A stretch of 64,000 nucleotides of DNA from Takakia lepidozioides (GCA_030704615.1 CM060731.1:53862221-53926220), one strand, 5' to 3'. Numbered from the stretch's first letter, positions 22,901-33,929 are shown. Notes: generated by a model not told the origin, from the letters alone. Translations and numbers: made by a program.

Positions 22901-24584
22901 AGATATACCCGCACAGTTCAGTGCATGTTCGATGCCAAGCCACACCCTTCCCGTTCTGATTCGGTAGGAGAGAGTAAAATTGTCAATGAGGGTTGGCTGG
23001 CGATGATGCAGAGTCGAAAGAGAGGATACACTGGGGTGCCTTCGCCTACCTGGGACAACATAATCTCATTCCTCAATCTGGTGAGAATTCCAGTTTCTTT
23101 CCTTTTTCTCTGAAAGTTTCATTGGCAGTATTTCAGTCTGGTTCTTTGAAAACATTCTTCATCGTTCTTAAAATAAACATGTCTGTTGCAGGTGAGCACT
23201 GGTCCCACCTTCGTGTGCGGTGTGCAGAAAATATATGCGGCTGACATTGTCATTCTCGACATCCCGGATGGCCAGGTTGTGCCAGAAGTTCTTCCAAAGG
23301 GCAAGACGCCAGGCTGGAACAAATTCAAGGGACACTTCTGCTTTTTCAGTCATGTGACAAAGATAGTCGTCGGGCATTGGCATCATACCTGAAGTCTTCA
23401 GGGTTTGAAGTTTTGCGCACATGGAATTGTGTGAACAGCCTCTACCTTGTGAAAGGGGGTTTCTCTGGTCAGCCGGTATGCCGTCTCCCTTCTGCTTGTG
23501 CTTTCATGATGAGTTTCAATGTTCTCTGCAGCTCCACTCTAGAAGAATCTATCATGATCGTCACCGATCATCACCAATTCGTGATATAAATGATTGTTTT
23601 ATGCCTGAGTTCTGAATAGCCGATGTACACACTTCCACTATAGATTGTGTTTACCACACTAACCTGCTATCTTTGGCAGATGAGGATGTTCGAGGCGATC
23701 TGCCTGCGGAGGATTCGCACCTCAAAGACACTATCCTCCATCCGCAGCTTTGAGATTTCTGACCAGGGTTGTTTCGTCAACCCCCCCTATGAGCCGCATG
23801 TCGATGACATTTTGTACAACTTCATGCAGTCCAGTCAGACTCTGAAGAGACCAGATGGCACTCCCTGGAGAGGTGCAAAGGAAAAATCCCCAGCGATCAT
23901 GCAAATACTGTTGGAGTCATGCAGCCACAACTCTACACGGGTGGTCGATCTTTCTGTGTCCACAGGTTCATTCTCTCCCTTCCGAATTGATTTTCTTTCA
24001 CCAGTTCCATCTGCTTAAATTCCCCCACCAAACTGTTCATGTCCTCCTGTCTGGTGCAAGAGCAACTTACCATGCATGCAAGGCAGGCGGAAGAAGCCTT
24101 TTTGGCATGGAGGGTGATTCTGACCTCTACGACACAGTGCTCCTCCCCCTTTTGTCTGGCTCCACTTCAGGCACACAGACTGATCGGATTCAAATTCGAA
24201 ATGATGACGATCCCAAAGATAAGCAGGTCGACAACGACTTTTTATGTGAGTAAGTGCTAAACCCCCTTTGGGAGTCATACTCAATTTCTCAATAACATCA
24301 AAGTTACAATAATAACTTTTTCAGGCTGTCTTTCAGGAAAGGCAGCGGTGGATCTTCAGGAGATACAGTCATTTGTGGCGAGTCTGTTTTCGACAGCCCC
24401 CTTTTCCAATTTTCTGCTTCCTGATTATGTCGAAGCAATGGCACTTCACACGGCCGAGTCCCTATCCCCTGAATTTTTATTGCCCGGCCGTAGGTGTAGC
24501 CAGTGTAGATCCGGAGTTCTTAAATACTTAGACTTAGATGCAGAGGAAGCGGGGATACATTGTACTGACTCTGAGTCAGACTGA
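19947..24584 (+). pseudogene. ParB-like plus beta-class DNA methyltransferase-like gene, intron-containing, frame interrupted
   Basis: Inferred exons: about 19947-20563, 20658-20850, 20935-21372 (or 21374), 22429-23080, 23192-23475, 23680-23965, 24063-24245, 24325-24584; about 970 residues. No start ATG is evident, so a 5' exon may be missing. The N-terminal part has a ParB-like block (VWDGNHRLLAWMGYI). Near the C-terminus, ADIVILDIPDG sits where amino-methyltransferases have ADxIxxDPPYG (motif IV); GTLLLFQSCD resembles the following strand; and VVDLSVSTG plus GGRSLFGMEGDSDLYD resembles motif I/II (DPFxGxGT, GRxxxGxExD). This IV-before-I order is that of beta-class N4/N6 DNA methyltransferases. 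A Lys/Glu/Asp linker (about 22,790-22,870) separates the halves. A TGA at 20707-20709 and a frame change near 23,320-23,340 break it. The fold assignment is inference from motifs. DPPY being DIPD suggests lost catalysis. Confidence 0.55.
21504..22300. repeat. Tandem array of about 320-bp units carrying CGTTGACG palindromes, within an intron
   Basis: Units begin near 21504, 21832 and 22150 (about 2.5 copies). Each complete unit has three palindromes based on GAATG...CATTC; the best are at 21841-21864 and 22158-22181, with 11-base arms GTGAATGTCGT around a TG centre. Variants lie near 21635, 21755, 21960, 22064 and 22266. Unit bodies share GGATTAGGAGCTTAGGGTGT and GAGGTCCTCAG words. The array occupies the inferred intron between exons 3 and 4 of the ParB/methyltransferase-like gene. 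Confidence 0.9.
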
Positions 24585-24589
24585 ACTAT

Positions 24590-25080
24590 GTTCTTTTAAT
24601 ATTTTGTTTCATCCTCTTTGGAAAACGTTGAATCCCCTTCCTCCACCGTAGTTGTTCCTTTGGAAAGAAAAATAATCAAAGAATCAACTACCATTTAAAT
24701 TGCAATATGTATGAATCCATCTCACAAACCTCCCTCACTCTTGTCATATCCATTGTGCTTTCATCTACAGTGTATTCATGCGTGCTCCATTCATGAATGT
24801 TTTACTTTGTTCAACATCCATTGTACATTCATCCTCTGTACTCTTTAATCCACCCCACAAACCTACCACACTCATGTCATATACGTTGTGCATTCGTCTA
24901 AAGTTTTAGTCATGCATCTTCCTGTCATGAATGTTTTCCATTGCTCAACATCCATTATACATTCATCCATTTGACTCTTATCCATCCCTCATTCATCCAT
25001 CTACATTCATTTTTCACACTCATCCATCTGTTTATCATCCAACTGTACATTCATCCATCCTTTATTCATCTGTTGCTTTC
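24590..25080. repeat. CATCCATT-rich degenerate repeat
   Basis: Two diverged copies of a roughly 165-bp segment (TCTCACAAACCTCC..., then CCCACAAACCTACC...) run into short ATTCATCC / CATCCATT iterations up to about 25,075. No coding potential. It probably holds the 3' untranslated region of the preceding gene at its left end. Confidence 0.6.
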
Positions 25081-25189
25081 AGGTGGGAATGACCACTGCC
25101 TTTTATTATGTCGTCCAGCTTGTTTCCGCGGTAAAGGGTGCCAATCCGCGGGAATACACTCCACTTCTTCCTGGGCGCGTGGTGACGCG

Positions 25190-25560
25190 GTCTTCAAGTG
25201 TGACGACGTGGAGTGAGCCCCGTGATGTGGCATTGGCGCAAGGTGACGTGGCGTGAGCGCAGTTGCGCTCACGCGCTCATGTGACTAGGCTCACGCCGAG
25301 GCATCCCTGCTCCCACTCCCCTGTGCCCAAAAATCGAAGCCACCCAAAGGCTGCCCATAGAGGTGCACTGCTTCCCTCCCTCCGCTCCTCTGTGCCTAAA
25401 AATGAAAGCTACCCAAAGGCTGCCCAAAGACTTGCAGTGCCTCCTTCCCTCCCGCTTTCATGTGCCAAAAAATGAAAGCCACCCAGGCTGCCCACAGTGT
25501 TGCAGTGCCCCCCTTCTTCTCGCTCCCCTACTGTGCCCAAAATGAAAGCCACCCAAACCA
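25190..25560. repeat. GTGAGCG / TGACGTGGC repeat followed by four units of a 66-bp tandem repeat
   Basis: Bases 25190-25300 repeat TGACGTGGC and contain GAGCGCA opposite TGCGCTC. Bases 25318-25560 hold about four copies of a unit built on TGTGCCCAAAAATG-AAGCCACCCAAAGG-TGC-CTTCCCTCC. A single related unit is at 17944-18014. Confidence 0.8.
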
Positions 25561-25648
25561 AACCACCGTAAGGCATGCCTTACACACACGCGCGCCCACA
25601 CAACAAAACGCCAACAGAACACGACATCAGTTTACGCTGGAAATGTCA

Positions 25649-27449
25649 CCCTGATCCATGGCGATGCGCCTCATTCCAACACGCACCAAGGCACAAGTGT
25701 TTGCCTTCACATCCAGGGCAATAGTAATGAGTGCGCAGATGACAAACACCACACAACCGCCTCTGCGTTGTGTGAAGGCATTGAGGCACAAATGTGCAAG
25801 AACCATCGCCAGTGCCCTCCATGTTGTCTGTGCAGGTCCCTACTGTCAATGCATAAGCCAGCGCCAAATTGAACTCCAAATGGCGCATGGCCCGCCGGCC
25901 CATCTTGGTGACATGGGCTGAATGCAAAATATATGCATTCACCATCGTTGTGTCCATTAGGAAGAAGAATAGCCGATGCCACCACTTTTTTGTGCGCAGC
26001 TGCAAGTTGTACGCACCTCAAAGCTGGTCTTAGCATATCTACCCCTCACATGTATGTTTGGTACTGCACGTGTGCAGGAACAAATGGCACTGACACTCTC
26101 TAGTGTCCCATGAACCATCTTACAGTCATAGGAGAAGAAGACCTACAGGCTAGCCTAGCTGCAGAAGAAAAAAGAAACGCCCCCTTCTTGTCCCACCACA
26201 AGCAGCAAGCTGCCTAGAAGCATGCATCTTGTACCATGACTGGCCTTGTTTGGTAGTCCTAGACTTTTTCATGGATAACAAAGAGGGAGGAAGGCCCTTC
26301 CTGTTTAGTCTAACTGTGCCAGTGGCCCAAGTGCCAACTTGGGCCAAGTCATAGAGAAGCTGCACCGAGGTGTAGTAATTGTTAGTGACATTTACATGCC
26401 CCAAACCATGCAATCCCGCAGCAAGCCTGGTGACAACATCATAACCCTCACCTTTGCCACTTTTTGGCCTTTCACCCTCAAGGCCCCCTGCATTCTTCCC
26501 ACGGTAGATAGAGAAATCGTACACATAAGAAGTCTCTGAATTAGCCAACGCCCACACCTTTAATATGCCCCACTTGCATGGCTTCTTTGGCATGTACATC
26601 CTAATCGCACAATATTTCCCCTTGTAACGGATCATGACCTCGTCCACCGTCAACATCTTATGAAGATTCCACAACGATTTACATCTAACAACTACTTCAT
26701 CGCAAACCCACCTAAGCTTTCCCAACTTGTCAAAATTGGGACTTGAGCGATCAGAGACCAGAGTGGAATTATCAACTAGGTGCAGGCATCTAAGTATGCC
26801 TTCCCACCTGTCTCGGGTCATTACTTTGTGGATGACAGGGCAAGAGAAGAACACCTCAGAGTGTTGCCAGTAACAACGAGTACGGGGCAGCTTCTTCATG
26901 CCCATAAATACACACACACCAATCCAAGCCCGCAGTTCTGGAACCTGCAATTCCCTCCAACGACCCTCCACGAGTCCCTGTACCCAACACTTCACACGCA
27001 TAGCGGTTGGATTCTCTGCAGATCCGCTCGAGTACAAATTGCCTCCAAAACATGTGAAAGAACCAAATAGGATTGGAACCCTTCATGTCAAGGAGGCAGG
27101 GCCTAGGTTCTGGGCCACTGAAAGCATCTTTGTCGCTTACAAAATTGATGCCCACTCCTTTTCCCCAGGTACAAGGCTTGAACACGTTGACAAAATCCAG
27201 GCTAGGTTCATCACCACCATCACACTCCATGTGAAGATTCTCAATGTCCCAATCAGCCTCGTTTGCCAAGTCCCCCACGTACCCATCATCGTCCCCCAAC
27301 AAATCATCGAAAGCTGAATGGGCCCCATCGTGCTGGCCAGCAGGAGCCGAAGAAGAAGCACCCACATTCAGGAACACACCCGTGTTGGGATGCGCAATCC
27401 CACGAGGGGAATCTGCACCGGCACCTGACTCAAAATTCCACCGTGACAA
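25649..27449 (-). pseudogene. piggyBac-type transposase, frameshifted, catalytic Asp changed
   Basis: Three frames are needed. 27449-about 27010 carries an acidic N-terminus and the block NPIWFFHMFWRQFVLERI...ESNRYA; 27037-26150 carries LRAWIGVCVFMGMKKLP, the first catalytic region LTVDEVMIRYKGK, MPKKPCKWGILKVW and TNNYYTSVQLLYDL; 26010-25649 carries YNLQLRTKKWW, FFFLMDTTMVNAYIL and a C-terminal Cys/His-rich finger (C-x2-C...YYCPGCEGKHLCLGAC). This is the DDE_Tnp_1_7 (PF13843) layout with its C-terminal zinc-binding domain. The family motif before NYYTS is normally DN; here the codon at 26383-26381 is AAC (Asn). A segment around 26,010-26,150 also lacks a clean frame. The copy is dead. Confidence 0.85.
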
Positions 27450-28760
27450 TCAATGGCAAAGGCAGGACCTGCACACAATCTCCCAATTCCAGCATTCTCT
27501 CCACGGACGTTACTTCTTCTCCTCACTACACCCTTGGGAGGGGATGTCACATTTGCAAGAATATTTCTTTTTGCACGAGCCATTTCCTTCAGACGCCTGA
27601 CTGTCGGCATCAGGCCAGACATCTTCTCTCAAAACTAGATTCACAATGTCACTAAAATCCTCTTTGTCTCCTTCATCTCATCTTTCTCTCCAACCAAAAA
27701 CAAGAGCGATTTGACGCCTAAATAGTAAGCAAAAATTGTGAGGACGTGAGTGATGAGGCCACCGATTCGCAAGTGGCGGTGGAGGCAAGGCTCTACACAA
27801 GAACTCAGGACATAGGCAACCTAAGATTACCTTGCACTGCTCCTCAGTGCAATGTTGTTTCCGAATTGCCCAATCTCTTATAACCTCCGCTGCACCTGCA
27901 AGCTTGAGTGGAGGTGGTGGTGGCTCAGCTGCATCCAAGGCCTTCCGTTTAGATGCCATCCATTCCCTAACCCCCACACAGATCACCCCAACTCACCCCA
28001 ATGAGTGCAAGCCTATGTAGAAAACAAGCGACATGAAGATACAGAAATGCAGCAGTACACATGAACACACACAAAAGCAACGTGCATTAGCATCTGTGAC
28101 GGCAGGCAGTACAAGCAGCAACGCCTCCAAATTGAACCCTAACAGCATCGTGAATGCACAAAAAACAGCAAGATCAAGTTCCAAGGCCATAACTCGCAAA
28201 ACGGAACAGCTCCAGCTGGTTTCCTGCATGGAAAATATGCGGCTGTGCAGCTCGAGCTGCTCTCATAATGAGCACACATAGAAGGCCCCCCCCCAATCCC
28301 CTCCATGCGACAATGGCAAAAACAAGCACAACAAAAATACAAAGCAGTGACAATCGAGAGAAATGCCCGTAAGGAAGGTGTAAGGAAGGTTGGAGACTGT
28401 GCACTGGAAGATACCCCGCCGCTCCTGCCACCTGTCGGGCCCTATCATCATCATTATTTTGGGTGCCTGGGTGTGTCCGCACGGGCGGACATGCAGCCCC
28501 ATGGTGGCACCCATCGCCGGCTTTTGATTGCCCCCTCAACCCTTTAGCCTGCCACATCACTAGGTCACAGGTGTTGGAGGGCCCTGAACCACCCAATTTT
28601 GGGTACCCCTGTACACTGAAAAAAAATGGCTAACGGTAGGGCTTTTATTATTTTAGGGTGCCATACAGACAGGCAGGTGCATGACATCAAGGCGCACAAC
28701 TTTCGTTCGGAAAGTTTTTTCATCCTAGGTCATCCGACGGTTTTACATCGTGGATGATTT
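27450..28760. other. Upstream flank of the piggyBac transposase; short minus-strand open frames
   Basis: On the minus strand, 27622-27368 (MSGLMPTVRRLKEMARAKR) and 27953-27678 (MASKRKALDAAEPPPPPLKL) are open and could be 5' exons or leader ORFs of the transposase. No domain is visible, and the assignment rests on position only. The rest shows nothing recognisable. Confidence 0.3.
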
Positions 28761-28762
28761 CT

Positions 28763-28802
28763 GACGCGACCCGAAACGGGTCGCGTCGTCCATTAGGGGT
28801 TA
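28763..28802. repeat. Strong GC palindrome next to CCATTAGGGGTTAA (possible piggyBac right terminus)
   Basis: Bases 28763-28787 pair as GACGCGACCCG / CGGGTCGCGTC around AAA. Reading inward on the minus strand from TTAA (28799-28802) gives CCCCTAATGGACGA and then this palindrome. piggyBac elements insert at TTAA and usually begin with CCC. A matching CCCCTAATGGACGA is at 17086 on the plus strand. Confidence 0.4.
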
Positions 28803-28829
28803 ATAGATGTCCAGGGTTAATAGATGTCC

Positions 28830-29730
28830 CCTATTTTTAAAAAGTGCATTTGGATGACCAAAAAGCACGATATTTTTTTTTGCCTACATGTGAAGCTCGG
28901 TTACTGTCTTTTGATGCCCAAACGAGCTATGGATCATAAATGGACCTCGAAATGGAGTCATCTGGCGCATTACCCAATTCCTTGGAAATCAGTTTGGAAT
29001 GATGTCTGGAAGAAAAACATATCAACCAAAACATCTTTCTTTCTCTGGAAGCTGATGAACCGTATCCTTCCTGTCTCCTCTGTTTTTGAAAATGACACCA
29101 TATGCTTGCCTTTCTTCTTCCTTGCAGGTGCCCTAAACAATTGAACATTGTTTTGTTCATTGTCCATTTGCAGCCACGGTCTAGCATCACTTAAGCTCTA
29201 CTCCAACTGGAACTGTCACATTCAGCTCTCCATTTCCATTGTCTTGCTTAATGTGAAGGATGGGGTGATATTCAGGTCCTATCCGGTTTGGGATGCCTTG
29301 TGCGTGCCCTTTTTCTTTGGCACATTTGGAAAGTGAAGTGCTCCTTATTGTTTGACAGAGAAACGGCCCCTTGCATTAGGAATGTGATTTACAGGGTTCA
29401 CTTAGACATGATGTCTGAAGCTAGAAAAGCGTGGTGTGTGGTGCTTGCAGCTCTTCAAAGATGTGGTGACAGGAGGAGGAATTGACTCCTCTCGTCTTTC
29501 GACTCTTCCTGGGGAAATGGAGGCATCTTCTGCATGCGCCTTACATATACAAGAGTGGAATGGCACGACGCCATCCCTGCCTGCTGGGAGCTCTCTTAGT
29601 GCCAAGCATTCCCCCACCGACTGTGATGAGCCAGAGGTGAATTGGCGCCACCGCCGCAGCTTGAGGAAGGGGAAACCCAAACTTCAGCTCTCCTTCGATC
29701 ACCCAAAGCGCAAGCGAGGTAGCTTCTAGG
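28830..29730 (+). mobile_element. LINE 3' end remnant (zf-RVT region)
   Basis: Translated pieces read KWTSKWSHLAHYPIPWKSVW, FFLWKLMNRILPV and, near the end, a KHSPTDCDEPEVNWRHRRSL block. The first two match the zf-RVT region found after the reverse transcriptase in plant non-LTR retrotransposons. Frames change several times, so it is decayed. The homologous copy on the minus strand at 35,985-37,118 shares both blocks. Confidence 0.7.
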
Positions 29731-30690
29731 ATCTCGTAAATCTCTCATCTCTCTTTGTTTCAGCACTCAGTGGCTTTGGTGCTTCCTTGGTGTTGTTTTA
29801 TCCTTATCTCTTCTTCTTAATTCTGAGCTTGTTTTAGAGCTTCTCTGCTTCTCTAACCTTCTTCAGGCTCTCTATGTCGTCCTTCTGGTCCTAGCTTCAA
29901 AGCTTCTACGCTTTTGTAGCTCTCTTTCAGTTCTATCTTTCACCTGCACTTGGCTCGGAGCGGAGTCTCGTCTATAATCAACCTTCATGGCATGTGCAAG
30001 GTTATTTTTTCCTTGATTCATAAAGTTTTTATTTATTTATTGGCTCCTCCCTCGAGAGGAGACCACCCATCAGTGTAAAAGTGGGAGAAGATCCTGACAT
30101 ACCTTCACTAGAAAACACCCAAACATATAAGGAGAAATACCTTCACAAGTTAAGATTGCTCTTGATTAGAGATCATCAAATATGAAGCACCTGCTTATGA
30201 AGAAATGTAAAATGGGTGACTGAAAAATGAGAAACGTGATAAGTGTGTTGTCATGGATTAATGTCGGAACCCTAGCTTGGAAACATAAGTTATTAGTCAG
30301 TGTAGAAGGGTGATGCCAAGGGCTCCCTCGTCCTCCTCTTGGCCTCGCGAGTGTTTTGCTTCTGCAGCGTGTCCTCTAATCTCTTTATTTGTTTGTTGCA
30401 TTTTGTGATTACGGATTTCACCTGGCCTATGAGTGTGAGAACATCTGTTGTTTCGAATCTGGAAAGAAACCTCACTTGGGCGTTGTTGCATACGATGGTG
30501 TAAGGCGAGGCTAGCGGGGGAGCACGAAACCTCGATATGCACACCACTCCTCGTAGCACACGCTTTGTCTATGCAATACCATGTTGGTTACATAGAAATC
30601 AATTAATGGTCACTAGATCATTTCTAATGCATAAGGCAGCTCATGTGTTCAAACATGAGGCGAGGGGGAGGGAAGAGATCCCATCATAAC
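29731..30690. other. No recognised gene; probable LINE tail then unknown DNA
   Basis: A pyrimidine-rich stretch (29,731-29,990) may be LINE 3' untranslated sequence. A minus-strand open frame 30559-30293 (88 codons, with a coiled-coil-like KQIKRLEDTLQKQ) has no recognisable family. Nothing else is supported. Confidence 0.35.
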
Positions 30691-30892
30691 CACTACAGGA
30701 AAAGGGGGGGGGTTTGCGACGCCGCGGCGTCGTAAAACAGCCCTTTTCGGGCAGGGGAAAACCCAAATTTGCGACGCCCCGGCGTCGCCAAAAAACGGTC
30801 GCAAATTTGCGACCAATGGGGGTTGCAAATAGGTGAAACCACGATTTGCGACGCCGGCGCGGTTTGCGACGTCCGGGCGTTGGAAAGGAGGG

Positions 30893-30926
<34 letters not shown>

Positions 30927-31916
30927 ACTCTGCAATGTTGAATTAGCACCGTCCGGGGGTCGCAAAGTGTGACGCCCGGACGTCACAATTTAAGGGGGTA
31001 CATTTGAATTTAGGCGGAAAAATTTGAATTTGAAATTTGAATTTCAAAAACTTGTTGACCATTGACTCCGGTTCTCTCTAATGGCGATATGTTCATTGTT
31101 CTACATACATCATGCAATGCAATGCATACTTGAACCTAAGACCTCCACGTTATAATATTTCTAAGACACTACAAACTAATCAACACACCTATGTTACATC
31201 TATGTATCACAAAAGCAATCTAAATATATATATACACATATAAAGATTTCCTTCCAGAGCCTTCAAGTTCCTTCTAAGGGGGTCTCTCTTGTGACGCCGG
31301 AGAGTTGCAACCTCTACAACCTTAGTACCCAGCCCTAGCCCCAACCCCAGCATCATCGCCGTTGTTGCACCCCCCCCCACCGCCAAACGCCCTAAGCGAC
31401 GTCTTTGTGATGACCTAAGCTGACCACAACACCATTGCGACCCCTGTGGCGACGCCATTGCGACCCCCTGGCGTCGCAACGTTGGGCGTCCCAGTGCGGG
31501 GCGCCCCCATCGACGTTTTTGTGAAGTGAGGATCGCAAAGTCCAAAAAAAGAAAAAAAAGAAAAAAAAAACTCCCACTATGGTGATGCTGTTGCGACGCC
31601 CTGGCGTCGCAGAGGCGCTGGGGCGTCCTTAGTGACGTTTTTGCGACACCGAGGCGTCGCAACGTCCCAAAAATAAAAATAAAATATATATATAGTTCCG
31701 ACGCCTGGGCTTCACAAGAAAAAAAAACCGTCGAAGCGAGGGCCCTTTCCCCCTTCATACCACCTTACAACGGCTAGACGTCGTAATGTGTCGCAGCGGG
31801 GGATTGCGACGCCGGGGCATCGCAAACAAACGTCGCGGGCTCGGCATCACAGGCTCAGCGCCGCGCGGGGCATGGGGGCGCGGCTGGCGTCACAAACCCC
31901 TCCATTTGCTGTAGTG
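30691..31916. mobile_element. Non-autonomous CACTA (En/Spm-type) DNA transposon
   Basis: The left end is CACTACAGGAAAAGG; the right end reads CACTACAGCAAATGG on the opposite strand. Both TIRs continue into GGGGTTTG(C/T)GACGCC. A 3-bp target duplication AAC flanks it (30688-30690 and 31917-31919). Subterminal regions are packed with TTTGCGACGCC and its complements, the arrangement bound by CACTA accessory proteins in the known maize element. It contains an A30 run (30,895-30,924) and no transposase, so it must depend on a partner. Confidence 0.93.
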
Positions 31917-32339
31917 AACGGCCCTGGTAATGGATGGGATAAGGGTCGTCATCACTGGAGGTTTCACCCACTAGAATATGCAGTTCAGGCAAAAAATTCC
32001 CATATGCCTCGTATACATCTGCCTGCGGGACAGGATTGTTCTGTTGTGTGTCCGTGACACTCCAAAAGGATGTGCATAAAGCAGTCCAAAATGAATATTC
32101 TCCTTTTGTTTTTTGGGCTGTTGTGTAGTTATGCAAGTTGCAGGTTGGTTGGAGCCAGAAAGAGAGTGAGACAGAGATTCACCATCAAGAATAACCATTT
32201 GGATAGAAGTACACATAGGGGTCTCGAGCAAGTATTTAAGGTAAAATTCATAGTATGCGGGCGTCCTCATAGACTGTGAAGTGTTATAATCTTACCTTAC
32301 AGGAATCATCGTCATGTCATTTGGTTAGGGGGAATGCTA

Positions 32340-32400
32340 GAACATGAGCGTGGCGCCATGAGCGTGGGCTCACAGCCACGTGGGCTCACAATCACTTTGT
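32340..32400. repeat. Short GAGCGTGGGCTCAC / CCACGTGGGCTCAC repeat
   Basis: Direct and partly inverted copies of GTGGGCTCAC and GAGCGTGG. Related in word content to the GTGAGCG repeats at 18.0, 25.2 and 34.4 kb. Confidence 0.5.
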
Positions 32401-32634
32401 CTGTGTCATTTAACGTGGGACCCGATGATTTTCACAATGTCAGCTATTGGGGATTATTGAACGATAATGGGATTTACTGAATTATTTTGTCTGTGTCGTT
32501 TTCACATTGCTTTTCATCCCCTAAACAGATGTGGCTTTGTGCTCTTTTTATTGCTCAGCCAAAGCGTGTGGAGAAGGAGGCCCTATAGCCAAGGATGGGA
32601 CAAGATGGGCATATTTCCGTGGAAACCACTTGGG

Positions 32635-33215
32635 CGGATATAGAGTCATCAGGATATCAATAGTAGGATATCAACCCGGATATCAATGTATCCGGATCCG
32701 GATAAGGCAACTATTTGATATCCGAATATTATTTATATCCGGCGGATACATAAAACGGAGGATCTGGATAGGATCCTACCCGCGGGATATAAAAAAGTTT
32801 AATAACCGGATTGTATCCGGATATGTAGCCAAAATACCGGATACAAGAAAATAAAATATTAATATTAATATTAATATTTTATTAGAATTTTAATAATTTA
32901 AATTGATTAAATAAAATTTAAATAAAATTACGAGTAAATCTCAATAAAGTTAAATCAGGGCTACAATCCCCCTGTTTAACAAAAAATTATATTTCATGAT
33001 TATTTATATCCGGATTACTCTATAACCGCCGGATATTAAAATCTAAATATCCCGACTTATTTATATCCGACAGATTTTTAAAAACTTCCACTATACATAA
33101 CCGGCGGATATTAGAAATGCAAATTATTCTAATATCCGGATCCGCAGGATATATCATTCACTAATTTGTCAAGTATCCGGACCCGGCAGATATTAAAAAA
33201 AACTAAGAACCGCCC
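32635..33215. repeat. A/T-rich block dense in TATCCGGAT palindromes
   Basis: The words ATATCCGGAT, TATCCGGATA and GGCGGATAT recur more than twenty times in both orientations across 580 bp, interspersed with AATATTAATATT. No coding frame. It resembles an old tandem or simple-sequence-derived element; I cannot assign a family. Confidence 0.65.
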
Positions 33216-33460
33216 AACACTGGTTATAAGCCCAATCCACCACTCCCGAGATGGCCAAGTGGAATTATATGTAGAAAGTGAGGACATGCAAGCATGACAT
33301 ATTTGAAATGCAGAATGGCTTCATACATTGAGTTCGACGATATGCGGTCGATCGCACCCACAAATGCCCGGGTGAAACACATATTGAAATGTTCCAATAT
33401 GGCCTACTTGTAGTACTGAACATTCCTGATAAGTACTAAGACCCCCAAGCTATAGGAACA

Positions 33461-33850
33461 TTATCCCCAAGAGTACAAAGACAAGCACATCAATACGGTA
33501 GTAACCAAAAGAGTCTCCACTTCACCGAATCCAAACGTGGCCTGGTGAATGAACTGGTCTATTTGGGGTCGCAGTACATTATCTGCAGATATAGGTAGTA
33601 GAGATGCTACAGGGGACCCACTTCCAGGCTCTCGTCCCGAGACTGCCCTCACGCATCTCTGGATATGTAAAAATTTCCCCATTGTAACCTGATATGCTCT
33701 GTCGTGAATAACAGACCCTGAAGTGACCAATGTGTACACCCGCCGGGGCTAGGACTTCACCCACCCCTGCATAATTCTTGTTGACTCCATCTTGCAATCG
33801 TGATCTGCATCTGAAGGGGCACAACGAACTATTTTCCCATTTCTCTTTGT
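33461..33850 (-). pseudogene. Second, degraded SWIM-family fragment
   Basis: Minus-strand translation contains VIHDRAYQVTMGKF and FIHQATFGFGEVETLL, matching VHDRTYDITVSNF and FIHQATMSFNEVDTLL of the copy at 18.6 kb. The zinc-finger core between them is replaced by unrelated sequence and the frame breaks at a TAG upstream. Upstream DNA (to about 33,850) keeps TKRNGK-like homology in another frame. It is a dead relative of the same gene family. Confidence 0.65.
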
Positions 33851-33929
33851 TGGATGTAAAAGTCTCGCTGTGAAAGTTTCCTTTTGCAAGAGCTTGTTGT
33901 TCAATACAGAGGTTGTTTTTTAGTCTGGA

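Noticed and set aside
24590-25080. Secreted His/Ile-rich protein from the ATTCATCC repeat
   Set aside because: Open only because of the simple repeat; no conserved feature.
28763-28787. Rho-independent terminator
   Set aside because: The hairpin is strong but there is no prokaryotic gene context; it fits a transposon-end palindrome better.
30769-30972. Lys-run protein
   Set aside because: Produced by the A30 tract inside the CACTA element.
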